The notes: generated from the letters alone by a model not told the origin. A DNA stretch of 64,000 nucleotides from Clonostachys chloroleuca (GCA_037952775.1 JBANAY010000003.1:19840001-19904000); one strand, 5' to 3'; shown: positions 10,780 through 21,709, numbered from the stretch's first letter. Numbers and translations: made by a program.

Positions 10780-11721
10780 TCAAATAGCACGGCCGCCATC
10801 CACGTCAAGGTTGACGCCGGTGATAAAGGAAGCCTCTTGGCTGGCTAAAAAGACTGCTGCATTCGTCACGTCGCCGATCTGGCCCATTCTTCCCAGTGGC
10901 ACGGCGCCAAGTGCCTTTACCACATCTGGTGTGATCTCCTTGCCAATGAATGTGGAAAGCAAACCCGTCATGGTAGCCAATGGGCAGATGGAATTGACTC
11001 GGATGCCATCTGGTCCATATTCTGCGGCAAGCCCCATCGTCGCCTAAGTAATCTCCAATCAGATCATCATTGCATCGTTGGTAAGATCTTTGGGTAAGCA
11101 TTATAACTGCACTTACATTGGCAATGGCGCCTTTGGATGCATTGTACCAGACCAAGCCTGGCCGTGGACGATGGGCACCCACAGACGCGATGTTGACGAT
11201 GCAGCCACCGGTTCCTTGCTTTTTAGCCTGGATGATAAAGGCGTTGCTGCCCAGGAAGACGCTCTTCACATTGACAGCCATGACCTTCTCAAACTCGTCT
11301 TCGGTCACTTCGTGGGTGCTCTGCATGCAGCTGTTATCGAGAACCCTCGAGTGGGAAAAGTAATGGAATGGTTTACCTTATTCGTGTAGCTGGTCCCCGC
11401 ATTGTTTACCAAGATGTCGACCTTGCCCCAGAGCTGGACAGCTTTATCAATTGCTGCTTTCCAGTCATCGGCCTTCGTCACGTTCATTTCCTGGAATGCG
11501 AATGCATCTGAAGTCTCAGTAAGCTTCTCACCAGCCTCGCAGTTGATGTCGCAAACCAGGACCTTGGCACCCTCTTCGGCATAGTGCTCAGCAATTCCCC
11601 GGCCGAAACCTGAAGCAGCTCCTGTCGTTCGTGGGCATGGGTCAGCAGAGCGATCCATGGGGGGAAGGAAGGCGAGTATCATACCTGTCACAATGGCTAC
11701 CTTGTCGTCGAGACGTCCCAT
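10780..11721 (-). CDS. short-chain dehydrogenase/reductase (FabG-like)
   Basis: Starts MGRLDDKVAIVTG at 11721. A first intron (about 11625-11690) interrupts the cofactor motif, so that spliced protein reads VTGAASGFGRGIAEHYAEEG, the Rossmann Gly-x-x-x-Gly-x-Gly of NAD(P)-binding classical SDRs. A second intron follows NNAGTSYTNK, where NNAG is the family motif, and a third follows YNASKGAIANV, which carries the catalytic Tyr-x-x-x-Lys; the catalytic Ser lies in NIASVGAHRPR. The last exon has GIRVNSICPLATMTG and ends FITGVNLDVDGGRAI. Length about 265 residues, normal for the family. It should oxidise or reduce an alcohol/ketone pair; substrate unknown. It is divergently transcribed from the aldehyde dehydrogenase at 12215, sharing a 493-bp promoter, so the two may act in sequence (alcohol to aldehyde to acid). 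Confidence 0.85.
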
Positions 11722-12214
11722 GGCTGTTATCAGCTTTGGGGGAAAACAAAGTATGGGTTGACAAGCGAAAGAAGCAAACGATTAAAAGCAACTGTTGTAG
11801 CTGAAGAAGGAAATCTACCTGTGGAAGGTTCGCCTAAGAGACGACTATCTGCTTATCGATTCTTCGATAAGCGATAAGACGTTGAACCCGCATAAACTTC
11901 GTTCGGAAAAAAGGTCGAATCGAGGAGCCGTCTCTCTTCGATTTGCTAAGGCTTGAAAAGGTTACAGGCCGAACGAATCGTCCACTTTATTGAGTGGCTG
12001 TCCCCGCCTCCTGTCCCTCGTTTGGCATCATAAGCGGGGAAGCCTTGATGCCGATCACCACCAAACCCCGCCCGTGTATAACCTTACACAAAGCACATGT
12101 CATTGACTTTCTCGGGATTCTGGGCGTCTTTTGTGACACATTTTTACTTGGATTTATTTGACCACCGAGACGAGAAAAGGGTATTTCAAACCTCGACCAC
12201 AGCGCATCCTCATC
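11722..12214. promoter_or_regulatory. shared divergent promoter with GATA motifs
   Basis: The only space between the SDR and aldehyde dehydrogenase starts. At 11852-11879 it has a near-palindrome built of GATAAG and CTTATC motifs (gcttatcgat, cgataagcgataag), which are WGATAR sites of the kind bound by AreA-type nitrogen regulators in fungi. Nitrogen control of a 4-aminobutyrate or similar route would fit an SSADH-type enzyme, but this is inference; the same palindrome also occurs at 22410-22460 as part of a dispersed element. Confidence 0.45.
11770..11885 (+). repeat. GATA-palindrome element, copy 1
   Basis: Shares, in the same orientation and order, the blocks caaacgatta, ggaaggttcg and gcttatcgatt plus the cgataagcgataag arm with 22330-22470. 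Between the blocks the two copies differ by substitutions and small indels. The similarity outside the palindrome argues for a common origin and not just two transcription-factor sites. Confidence 0.5.
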
Positions 12215-13903
12215 ATGGGTTACCCATTGCCATTCAAGGTAAGAAACGTGTTTGTGATTCACAGCTCGAATAGCACACTAACTTAGCTTAATACTAGCTC
12301 AACCGCTCTGATCTGCTCATCACTGACTCCTACATCGGCGGCAAGCAACTTTCCGCACAGTCGGGGGCAACCTTTGATGTTCTAGGTACGGTCTCTGGAT
12401 GCAATTTTGCAACCGCATTTATGCACAGAGGCTAATTCTCAATCCGTAGACCCGGGCTCAAATAAGCCATGGGCCAAAGTAACCGACAATTCAGCAGCCG
12501 ATGTCGACGCTGTGGTTGAGACCGCCCACGCTGCATTCCAAACGTTCAAGAAGTCGTCGCCTCGCGTCAGGGCCCAGTGGCTTCTCAAATGGGATGCCCT
12601 CATCAAGGAGAACAAGGAAGACTTGGCCAAGATTCTCGTCCACGAGACAGGCAAGCCCTACGCCGAAGCTATTGGCGAATTAGACTACGCCACCTCCTTC
12701 GTGGCCTGGTTTGCCGGCGAGGCAGAGCGCATCCAAGGAACGTGCTTTGTTCCCTCAGCCCCAAACCGGCGCATCTTCACCATCAAGCAGCCTATAGGTG
12801 TTGCTGTCGCGCTGGTTCCATGGAACTTCCCCGTCGCCATGGTCCTTCGCAAGGCAGCCGCTGCATTGGCCGCTGGCTGTACAATGATCGTCAAGCCATC
12901 ACCCGAGACGCCAGTGACGGCAGGAGCCCTTGCCAAGCTGGCCAGCGAGGCGGGGTTCCCGGATGGGGTCCTGAATGTGGTCACCACGAGCCTTGCGAAT
13001 ACCCCGCCGCTGAGTGAAGCATTGTGCAAGCATGAGCTGGTGAAGAAGGTTACGTTTACTGGCTCTACCCGCGTTGGCAAGCTCATCGCGAACCACTGCA
13101 GCAGCGGCTTGAAAAAGGTCGTACTCGAGCTTGGAGGGAACTGCCCCTGTCTCATCTTTGACGATGCCGACATTGAGGCCGCGCTGCGTGAGCTGGTCGG
13201 CCTGAAATTCCGCCATGCCGGCCAAGCGTGCATCACGGTCAATCGATTTCTCGTACAGAGCGGGATATACGGTAGATTCCTCCGACGCTTCCATGAGGAA
13301 ATGGCCAAGTATGTTGTTGGCCACGGTGCTGTGAAGGGAACTACCCTCGGCCCCGTCACCAAGCTCGAAAGCATCGATCGGGCTGAACGCTTGGTTCAAG
13401 ACGCTGTTTCCAACGGGGCACGTCTCGTCGCCGGTGGGAAGCGCGTGGCTCCAAAGGGATTTGAGGAGGGTTACTTTTTCGAGCCAACCATCCTGGCTGA
13501 TATGTCTACCAACACGCTCATCTCGTGCGAGGAATGCTTTGCACCCATCTCTGCTTTTTACAAATTCGAGACCGAGGAAGAGGCAGTGAAGATGGCTAAC
13601 GACACTCCTATGGGGCTTGCCAGCTATGCCTTCACGAAAGACGTTGATCGCATCTGGCGTCTGTATGAAAACCTTGAGGCTGGCATGATCGGACTCAATA
13701 CCGGTATGTACTGAAACTCAAGTGACACTTTCTCATATGCCAGCAATATCTGACTGTGTTATCCAGGTAATTCCTCTGCGGCAGAGACTCCGTTTGGCGG
13801 CATCAAGTACTCTGGCTATGGAAAGGAGGCCGGGAAGGACGTCGCAATCAATGAATACATGATCACCAAGTCTGGCACCCTTACTGTGGACGGTATAATA
13901 TGA
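12215..13903 (+). CDS. NAD(P)-dependent aldehyde dehydrogenase, succinate-semialdehyde type
   Basis: Four exons: 12215-12238 (MGYPLPFK), 12298-12385, 12450 to about 13704, and a last exon from about 13767 to the TGA at 13901-13903; all introns are GT-AG and phases join. The product is about 490 residues, the normal size. Motifs: VALVPWNFPVAMVLRK (cofactor floor), TMIVKPSPETP, VTFTGSTRVGK, the catalytic Glu in VLELGGNCP, the catalytic Cys in HAGQACITVNRFLVQ, and the C-terminal ETPFGGIKYSGYGKEAGKD block characteristic of succinate-semialdehyde dehydrogenases. Reaction: oxidation of an aldehyde, probably succinate semialdehyde or a related short semialdehyde, to the acid. In bacterial and fungal SSADH this completes 4-aminobutyrate breakdown; the substrate here is inferred from family resemblance only. 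Confidence 0.88.
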
Positions 13904-14345
13904 GGTTTTGAGGTGGTAGGAAAGTCTCGGGTTGGAAGGACTATTTAGCATTTGACAACGGTTCTTTATTTTGTACTTTGAGGGGAAAGGTAGCTCACAA
14001 GACCACCGTCTTCTAGCTTAGTACTATATCAAAAGTTCCCTCCCTCAAAATCTCTCACTCTGAAGCATACAGAGTCCAAATGGGGACTTCCTTTCTCCGA
14101 ACAAAGCTCTGGCACAGAAATCCTGCCACGGAATGGTGTATCAAAACGGCGGAAAAGAAAACAATTGCAGCTCGTAATCATTATGTAACTCTAAATTTCA
14201 CATCCACGCTCTAAATCTTCGAAACTCTCTGCTGAATGACGCGCGCCGCTAGAAACAGGGCCACTTCAAACGTGCGTGTGTACGATTACAAACAGCCGCT
14301 TGCAGTCATGGCATCTCAAGACAACCCTCCCCGCGCTCCCAGACA
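13904..14345. other. intergenic, convergent 3' ends
   Basis: The 3' flanks of two converging genes; nothing further seen. Confidence 0.5.
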
Positions 14346-14696
14346 CTAGGTCGTCTTATTATAATCGTTATGGCTCATCAAACCATGTCGTTCCTCGTTC
14401 TGATCGCCCAGGTAGGGCGGAGGGTCAACGCTCGGGCCGGCAACAGCATCGCTTTGTTCGCGCGCAGGAGGAGGGCGGCGAGGAACTCGGGTGGGGGGCG
14501 GTCGAGAAGCGCCTTCGCATTCGCAGTTTCCGTTGCAGCGGGCATACTTGTCGCGCAGGTTGAGCTGCCTCCTGATCAGGCAGTAGATGAAGGAGCAGAC
14601 GACGATGACAATGGCGCTGCCGAATACGATGCCGACAATGGACACAGCGACAGAGCCGCAGTGGGCAGAGCCCTTGTCGCCGGATTTGTGCTGCAT
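14346..14696 (-). CDS. small single-pass membrane protein with PPxY-like tail
   Basis: A 116-residue frame. Residues about 15-40 (VAVSIVGIVFGSAIVIVVCS and on) form one strong membrane segment preceded by a short polar N-terminus without a cleavable signal, followed by a basic stretch (RRQLNLRDK), so an N-out, C-in topology is expected. The tail is proline- and arginine-rich (RPPPTRVPRRPPP) and contains DPPPYL, a PPxY motif of the type bound by WW domains such as those of Rsp5-like ubiquitin ligases; this suggests an adaptor or trafficking role but is inference. Cys residues in NGNCECEG could be metal-binding or palmitoylated. No named family recognised. Confidence 0.6.
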   Translation of the reverse strand: MQHKSGDKGSAHCGSVAVSIVGIVFGSAIVIVVCSFIYCLIRRQLNLRDKYARCNGNCECEGASRPPPTRVPRRPPPAREQSDAVAGPSVDPPPYLGDQNEERHGLMSHNDYNKTT

Positions 14697-15214
14697 CGAG
14701 AAGGGATTTCGGTGTATTTGGTTCTGGATTAGGGACTTGGCGTGATTTGTTCTCGCTGCCTTATTTTTCGCGTTTCTCTGCTAGAGTTGGGTTTGGTGAT
14801 GTTTTGGATGGGTGATGGGAATTGAAATGGCACCACTGTGATTCGATCTTGGTACGTCAGCCCATGTGCTGCGCCACCATTGATTGGGTACGAAGAATCC
14901 GGAACAAGTACCCGGTTTGTCTACCCACGATTCCTGATTGCAAGCTGCGAGTCCTTCATTTGGTGAATTTCAGAATCTCGGTGAAAGCACTACGAAGGCT
15001 AGAGTCATACTTGGCCATGGCTGGCGTTGGGATTTGCCGGCATTATATTCACAAAGAGGTCACTTTCACAGGAGGGGGCTCTGCACAGAGGCAAGGTTGG
15101 CATGGGGCCTCAATACCTATCTAGAAAAAAACCAAAGGGAATATGTGAACTAAAGCTGGCTACCTCGTGTAGAAGTCTTCCTAGTCTGACCAGAGGCCAT
15201 TGGAGATGCACTGA
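14697..15214. other. intergenic
   Basis: Upstream region of the small membrane protein and 3' flank of the next gene. Plus-strand frames here (14822-15221) overlap in different phases and show no domain. Confidence 0.45.
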
Positions 15215-15838
15215 TCAGTGATCACCCCCACAGCAGTCGCCTGGGTGAAGCTGGTGCTCTAGGATGAAATCGGCAATTGGAAGCCGGATCACGTTGTTGA
15301 TCTCTGTTTTCTCCTTCCGCTGCTCTTCTAGCGACTCCTCATCCTCATCTTGTCCCGGTACAAAAAGGATTTCTTTCGCCGACTCGAATTTTCTTTCGAG
15401 TTTTGCAATGAAGTTTGAGAGTTTCATTGCTATATCGTCGTTTTCGCTTTCTGAGACGCCGAGCTCTCTGAACTGAGCCACGTCGCACCGAGGCTGTTTC
15501 TCGTCCCCGCTGCAGTCGATCCCCAGAGCAGACTGGAGTTTGGTTTGCGCATTGAGGCACATCGGCCATGACAGTACCTCCTCGTTTTCCATCCAACATT
15601 CATGAAGAACTCCGCCTTCTTCCCATAGAGACTGGCATTGGATACCGTAGGATGAAGCAAGGATGTATATGTTGGCGAGAGCCCCAAGGGTAGTGGCGGG
15701 AATGTAGGGCTCTTCCTCATTTAGCTTGTCGGGCAGGTAACCCTCCCCACCCCAGAATTTTGCGAGCACCCGATGGACCCACGCTCTCATGCGAGGCCGC
15801 TCCGATGCCGGGTCAGTTGTATCCCAAGTCGGGGGCAT
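15215..15838 (-). CDS. hypothetical protein, 207 aa
   Basis: An uninterrupted frame with composition like a real soluble protein: an N-terminal helical region (PRMRAWVHRVLAKFWGGEGYLPDKL), a middle with LGALANIYILASSYGIQC, and an acidic, lysine-rich helical C-terminal half (KLSNFIAKLERKFESAKEI, EDEESLEEQRKEKTEINN) that may form a coiled coil. It ends CCGGDH. No signal peptide or membrane segment. I do not recognise the family; the coding call rests on length, absence of stops and amino-acid balance. Confidence 0.5.
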   Translation of the reverse strand: MPPTWDTTDPASERPRMRAWVHRVLAKFWGGEGYLPDKLNEEEPYIPATTLGALANIYILASSYGIQCQSLWEEGGVLHECWMENEEVLSWPMCLNAQTKLQSALGIDCSGDEKQPRCDVAQFRELGVSESENDDIAMKLSNFIAKLERKFESAKEILFVPGQDEDEESLEEQRKEKTEINNVIRLPIADFILEHQLHPGDCCGGDH

Positions 15839-16500
15839 TGTCGCTTTTCACAGGAAATAGTTCTTGTAAGAAATTCGGTCAGTTCTCTTCCCTCAGAGTG
15901 TCGTGGTGGTTTGTGATTTCAAAAAAAATTGGTAAAACTGGAAACAGAGGAGCAGCTGCTTTTATAAGATTTTTTTTTTTTTTTTTTTTGGAATCATTGC
16001 ATGAGTCAAATTGAAAGGGTCTCTGAATAAGTGTCCAAGCACAGATGAAGGAACAAGGATGTAAATTTCCCAACACTGATTAAGAGTCTTGCAACAAGGA
16101 ACAAAAGGCACTCATACAACGGCTCGCTATTAGGGATGACCACGTGAACAACGGGTGTAGAAGTAGGAGACTAGTTTTCAGATACTCAACAAAATCCCAG
16201 GCTACAATTAGAATAACTCTTAGAACCAAAAGCGTCATGAACAAGGGCGTCTTTGGACGAACATGCGACCTTGTAGATACGAGTGTACACCGGGAAACTA
16301 CTGCCCATAACTTGCTTTGTACTTTCTACTATCTCTGGGCTGTATGTGAAAGAACTAGCAAGAGTCACCGAGGAAATTGAAAAGCAGGTAACAACCACCG
16401 ACAAGCAATCAGTTCCCCTGGACATGAATCTATGAAGGCCCAAACTATAGAGAAATTCAGTATATAAAAAGAATTCGAGAGACAATATATACCATATCAT
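15839..16500. other. intergenic with T-tract
   Basis: Upstream of the hypothetical gene. It includes a long T-run at 15969-15988. No gene is seen. Confidence 0.5.
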
Positions 16501-16880
16501 CTCTTCAGAAAGTATTAGTACTCAATAGTTTGATAATACTGCTCAGAGGCTTGAAAATAAGCAGCTTAACGTTTCAATGTCTCAACTTCAATATCATCTA
16601 CTTGAAGGAACTGCTGATACAGACCCGCGCCATTACTCTGGCCCTCAAGAACAATGATATTCTCGACGCAGCGAAGACAGGTAGCGGAAAGACTCTGGCG
16701 TTTATTCTACCTATGGTCGAAAAACACAAAAGACGTTTCGGAGGCTAGCCAAACAGGTTATCGGTGTTATAATTCCGCGTCTCCAATTTGAAACACTTCA
16801 CGATGTGTTTGGTTGGTTTTCATACCCTCCTATCTGGAGAAACAGCAGCCTTCCGCCCTTATTGGCGAATGAAAGAGGTG
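16500..16880 (+). pseudogene. DEAD-box RNA helicase fragment (Dbp4-like)
   Basis: The frame 16530-16748 contains the Q motif and motif I of a DEAD-box helicase: [20 protein letters not shown] followed by [18 protein letters not shown], closest in my memory to the Dbp4/Hca4 group that acts in ribosome biogenesis. A stop follows at once, and the next conserved stretch (IGVIIPRLQFETLHDV, equivalent to the ALIISPTRELAxQI block) appears only in another frame around 16760-16810 with the PTREL motif lost. Motifs II to VI are absent. This is a short decayed fragment, probably left by duplication or transposition. Confidence 0.65.
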
Positions 16881-16919
16881 GTAAGCTTCATGTATGAATA
16901 ACCCTGGTCGATAGTAACA

Positions 16920-17103
16920 GAAATGGGTGATGCGGACGCCTCCGCGGCCACAGAAGCCTGCCATCGAAGCCTCCACGGTCACCAAATCCTCCGCGACCGC
17001 CTCGACCACGACCGCAACTGCCGCCGCCAATCCGAAGGGTGCCATCTCTTCTGATTAGCTTGTGGTCATGAATAGGCCCGCAGGAACCGAACGCAGGGTT
17101 CAA
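16920..17103 (-). pseudogene. RGG-repeat coding remnant
   Basis: The minus strand encodes GRGRGGRGGFGDRGGFDGR, an Arg-Gly-Gly box as in GAR1-type or other RNA-binding proteins, next to the helicase fragment but on the opposite strand. No RNA-binding domain or complete gene surrounds it. It could be a relic of a nucleolar protein gene or a chance GC-rich frame; identity is open. Confidence 0.35.
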
Positions 17104-20100
17104 TCAATGGAGCAGAAATTGAGGTAGAAGCAGATAAAAGACAGTTTCGCGGAGGAAAGGAGTAGGCGTGGAACGAGGGAATGAGCTCTGCCGCGGCGGG
17201 TGTCTTACGTGGTCACGCGGGTGATGTACGCGGGTGGCTCCATGAGCCTGGGAATGTGATCCCTACCGGGGCAGGTCTGCTTGAGGCCGCTTGAGGCTGC
17301 GGCTGTTGATCGTATTCACCTGGATCGTGGTCAGCGAGATCAAGGAGAGGTCTAACTGACCTGCCCGAGGCTGCAGCTGGTGATTGTACTTGACCCTCCA
17401 GTTCACATCATTCATAAGGTTCATAACATACGCGCGTACAAAGCATACTTCCTCGCCACACCAAGAAGCGCCTTCCTCGAAAGCTCACGATGGCATCATC
17501 GAAGACGGGATGAGCCGAGGTCTATTTTATATCGATTGCTAGCCCAAGATCCAGGGTGTCTCGGGGTTCAACCGTCAAGGCAGTCTAAACGATAGCCTGG
17601 GAAGAGTGTTCATTGAAGCTTGTGAAAATTCTATGCCGAATAGCCGATTATGGTGTGCTAAATACTACTCTGCGTGACACTACTCTCTCTCCCGTTCGTT
17701 TCCGTGTTCAACGCCTTGTTTATTTTGCTGCCTAATCCAAACCACAAGTGCTTTCTCTTGAAAATATTCTCCTCGGGATTAAATTTCGCGACATCTGTGT
17801 AGTAAAGTAACATTCCTTGACATCAAGAAGGGCAACGACTTGTCCATCATCATAATCATGAACATCTCATGACAATCACCTCGCAAAGCGTTGTTACACG
17901 CAAAACATTCATTGAACAAGCAGCAACTCTTGATCGGTTTGATAAGACTTTGTCCTCTGTGTAATCTTAGCCATGTTGCCATGTGGATTTATAGGAGGGT
18001 AGAGTGACGATGGTCTTCCTAAAATGGAAACCGGATGTCGAGCTGATATGTATACTTTCAATGAGTGGTTGCTGCTGGCTCTACGTTCTGCGAGGTTTAG
18101 CCAAGTTCTTTCCTTTCCTCAAGAAACCCAAATTGAAACGCAGTTTGATGATATATGATCTTAATATTGAATTCAGTCGACAATTTTCGACCTCAGGATG
18201 ATGAAACTCCTTTAGTTGGGTGGCCTGTTATCTGTGCAACTCATGTGCTAGGAACAGGGACCGAAGGCAAGTCAAATGCATCGTCAGATGCGCTACGATC
18301 CAAACCTTGCGCTCGTGTATCCGAGTGCGTTTTACGGAAATGCAGGCCCAACAAGTATGAATGATCAAATGATGGTAACGGATTATCTGACGTAAAAAAG
18401 GCAGAAAAATTTGTATATATTTTCCTCATCTTATTCGTTGCACCTCGACCCCCACACAAGAAAACAAAGACAGAAAATCCAACACATATGGGGCTTCAAA
18501 GCAAAGGCGGGAAAAAAATTAGTCCTGCCCCGGTGATTCGAACAGAACACTCTCGCTAAAGTTGCCAGAAACAGTTTCGCAGATTCTTTTTGGAATAAGC
18601 TTTGAAAATTGAATGGAAAGTGCATCAGGTTGAGCACATTGCGCCATCTGGCACGGAACAGGTGTCGCGGAGAGGTACTTCCACGAGCACCCCGGGGTAC
18701 CTCGGCCATTCATTGACTCGACGGAGGAAACCTCAGAAAATGGACGAATTTCATAGCAAAATTTGGCAAAAAAAGTGAGCCATCACTGGACATTCCGTCT
18801 GGCGACTCCCACGCAAGCGTACCATAAACCAGACTGTCCTCATCATGGTTTTAGGCGCTGGTCTTACGCCATTAGCATCGAACCGAAGTTCTAAGCCCAG
18901 CTGCCGCGAGCTTTAATCATTGGATGGGAATGGAAGGGTTTATTTTGGTTTAAACAGGTAGGTGTCTGGGTTTCTGAGGGGGAGGCAGTTGGCGGTGGCC
19001 TTGGTGCTGGTGGATGGCGTTCCTTCGCACCTTCTTCAGTGCGTCGAGGTCGTGATAGCGGCACTGCACCACTACTCACAGGGGATTGGAATTGTGAACG
19101 AGAACACGGGATTATCCGTGGAAAAGAACTGAGTGCCTTTGTCCGCCTCGCGGAACCGTCGACTTCATCATTCTTGTTACCGTGGATAAGGCGCAAGGGA
19201 TCTTGGAGCTCAGTATGACCATAGCCCTGCCTAGCAAGACTGCCAACTTCATCATTGCTCTAACCGAAAAATGAACTCGGGCAGCTATTGTATCTAAGAT
19301 ACTGTGTGGAGAGAGAAGAACCGAAAGACGAGACTTGTTGTGGCCTTATATAAAAAAATCCCGTGCTTAAGTGAAAAAGGCAGATACCACATGACGGAGC
19401 AAACAGAGCTTCCATTCGCCTTGCATCTAGACCCTCTAGTAAGTTTTGAATAATGAGCTAAAAAAAATTATTTAAACGCCCCTAGAGCATTGATTTCTGC
19501 TCATCTTTCAAGGGTCGCCAAACTGCGGTTGAGCCTGATCTCTGTCTGAAACTAACTTTAGAGGTGAAGTACCAAAATCTTAGCTCATACATCTCTGGAA
19601 ACCATTGTTTGCCTCTGACTCATCATCTAGCTTCATCTCTAGTACATCATACATCAGCTTATTTTATTGTTCTCGTTGCAAACCCAGAGGGGACTGACTG
19701 CATACTGTCCTGCGTAAAATTGCATGTAGTCGCAGGGACGGCGAGTGAGTCATTGGTATCAAGGTTTACCCAGTTTTGGTTCTGCATGGCTGCAGCCTTG
19801 GGCTAGTAGAGCTTGTTTTTGCCCTTTTTAGTGATTGTATTGAGATGTCGGGTCTGGCCTCTCCCATGGCTGTTGTTCCTATTACCTAATACTCAAACTC
19901 TCTTATATTTCTACGTGGTCGCAACCTGGTTCGGTTAACATGCCGTGGTGATGACTGACTTAGATACCCCTGGAGTAGGAAGATTTTTAGGAGAAAGGGA
20001 ATTGGCTTCGGCTCGTTCCATGTGACCTTATTCAAAAGAGAATGATTTTGATTGCATATAGGGCATGTCCCTGGATATATCATGCATCGTTTAAAAACAT

Positions 20101-20548
20101 ACATATAGATACGGAACTGTTAGTACATCCATACGTAAGCTAAAATTGAGGAGGAATCTTGAGAAAACTAAGGAGATATGTCGGGCAATCTTAGGGCGGT
20201 TCTTGGACCAATTCAATCGGATGATAATGCTCCATTCAGACGTGAGGGACCTGGCTAAGTGGCTGCAGTGCCCCGTGAGACGGCAGCGTCGGTGGTCGGT
20301 GTGGGCAACGCCGTGCTCGGCGTGCTGTTCCTCCGGCCCCGTCCGAGGAATCCCCAGAACCACCCTCGGCCCCTCTCACGTAATGAGCCGCCAACTAGGC
20401 TCGCGGCTGGGTCCTGCATTACTTAAACATCATCGAAGGTAGGTGCTGTGTTTACTTTATTTTATCTGCAATATTGCCCAAGTCATAGGACGTCTCAGAG
20501 TAGCGCCCCAACCCGGTCCAATTCACAGCTCGGAAGGTAAACAATATA
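17104..20548. other. gene-poor stretch with relics
   Basis: Contains copy 2 of the dispersed repeat (17634-17737). On the minus strand at about 18891-19257 a frame preceded by a possible splice acceptor encodes a proline-rich, low-complexity protein end (RHPPAPRPPPTASPSE), which might be an exon remnant. Other frames are short and overlap. I see no complete gene. Confidence 0.4.
17634..17737 (-). repeat. dispersed repeat, copy 2
   Basis: Reverse complement of 10143-10248 with scattered differences. See that entry for the shared blocks. Confidence 0.65.
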
Positions 20549-21433
20549 ATGTCAGCCGAAGATTGGATAGCCGAGTGCGAGACGCTCGTGAGCCGACGCG
20601 GCCACCGTCTAGCATACCGCCGACGGGGAGACGGGCTAACCGTCCTTCTGCTTCATGGCTTTCCGACCTGGTCATACGACTACGCTTCCGTCGCGACAGA
20701 CCTGGCCCGTGATCATGAAGTGATAACACTAGATTTCCTCGGCTACGGTGCTTCCGACAAGCCCAACCCTTACCAATACTCCGTCGCCGAGTCTGCCGAC
20801 AGCGTTGAGGACCTTCTTGACCACCTGTCCCGACCATCGGTGTACCTCGTAGTGCACGATTACGGCGGCATTGTCGGCCAGGAGCTCATCGACCGCCACC
20901 AGAAAGACAAGTTGCCTTTCGGGATCTCAGGGATCACGGTATTGAACTGTGGGATAGTCTACAGTGCCTACCGGCCGACGCTACTGCAGAGGGTGCTCAA
21001 CGTGCCTGTGGTGGGTGGGTTTGTGGCAGGGCGCGTCACTGCGGCGCAAGCGCGCGCTCGCCTCGATGGGATAATGGGGAGGGAAAAGCTCAACGACGAA
21101 GAGTTTGCTAATCTGTGGCACGGTATGTCGTTGAAAGATGGGCACAAGCTGGCGCACTTACTCATTGGGTACAACAACGAGAGAGTGGTGCACCACAAGC
21201 GGTGGGAGGCTGCCCTCTCCGGATGGAACGGCCCATTGCAACTTGTTTGGGGTCTCGATGATCCTGTCTCGGGGAAACACGTTCTTGAGCAGGCCAAGAA
21301 AGTGCTTCCTGATGCCTCTATCGTGGAGCTGCAGGGCGTGGGCCATTATCCGCAGGTAGAGGCGCCCAAGGCGGTTGCAGGGGCGATTCGGGAAGCAGTT
21401 GGACGACAGAGCGATGACAGCACGCACACTTGA
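20549..21433 (+). CDS. alpha/beta hydrolase, haloalkane dehalogenase/epoxide hydrolase-like
   Basis: An intronless 294-residue protein. The fold and catalytic signature are complete: the oxyanion loop HGFPTWSYDY (about residue 34), the LDFLGYGASDKP strand-turn that follows in this group, the nucleophile elbow VVHDYGG with Asp and not Ser, the acid in WGLDDPVSG, and the His in GVGHYPQVEAP. An Asp nucleophile places it with haloalkane dehalogenases and epoxide hydrolases, which form an alkyl-enzyme ester and hydrolyse it. The cap (LLQRVLNVPVVGGFVAGRVTA) is helical. A detoxifying or secondary-metabolite role is possible; no cluster context supports either. Lack of introns and relatively high G+C are compatible with, but do not prove, bacterial origin. 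Confidence 0.85.
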   Translation: MSAEDWIAECETLVSRRGHRLAYRRRGDGLTVLLLHGFPTWSYDYASVATDLARDHEVITLDFLGYGASDKPNPYQYSVAESADSVEDLLDHLSRPSVYLVVHDYGGIVGQELIDRHQKDKLPFGISGITVLNCGIVYSAYRPTLLQRVLNVPVVGGFVAGRVTAAQARARLDGIMGREKLNDEEFANLWHGMSLKDGHKLAHLLIGYNNERVVHHKRWEAALSGWNGPLQLVWGLDDPVSGKHVLEQAKKVLPDASIVELQGVGHYPQVEAPKAVAGAIREAVGRQSDDSTHT

Positions 21434-21709
21434 ATCATGGATGTAGGTAGTCTACCTTCTACTGCGTTAACGAGGCATATGAAATAAATCAATACCGAGA
21501 GCTACTGTAAATGTGTCATATGTCATCGTTTGGCTTTTATGCCGCAGCGGCTGCGCAACCATGCGCATTGAAACTATTATGTTATTAGACTTGGGGTCAA
21601 GCGTTTCCTGCTTTGGTCTATGAATCCGTGTCGCCCATGGGCGGGACAGCGGCAGAATCCCCGGCCTTGATCCTCTGCCATTGTCTCTCTCTTTCCACCT
21701 CGCACCATC
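21434..21709. other. intergenic, convergent
   Basis: The 3' flank of the hydrolase gene; nothing further seen. Confidence 0.4.
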
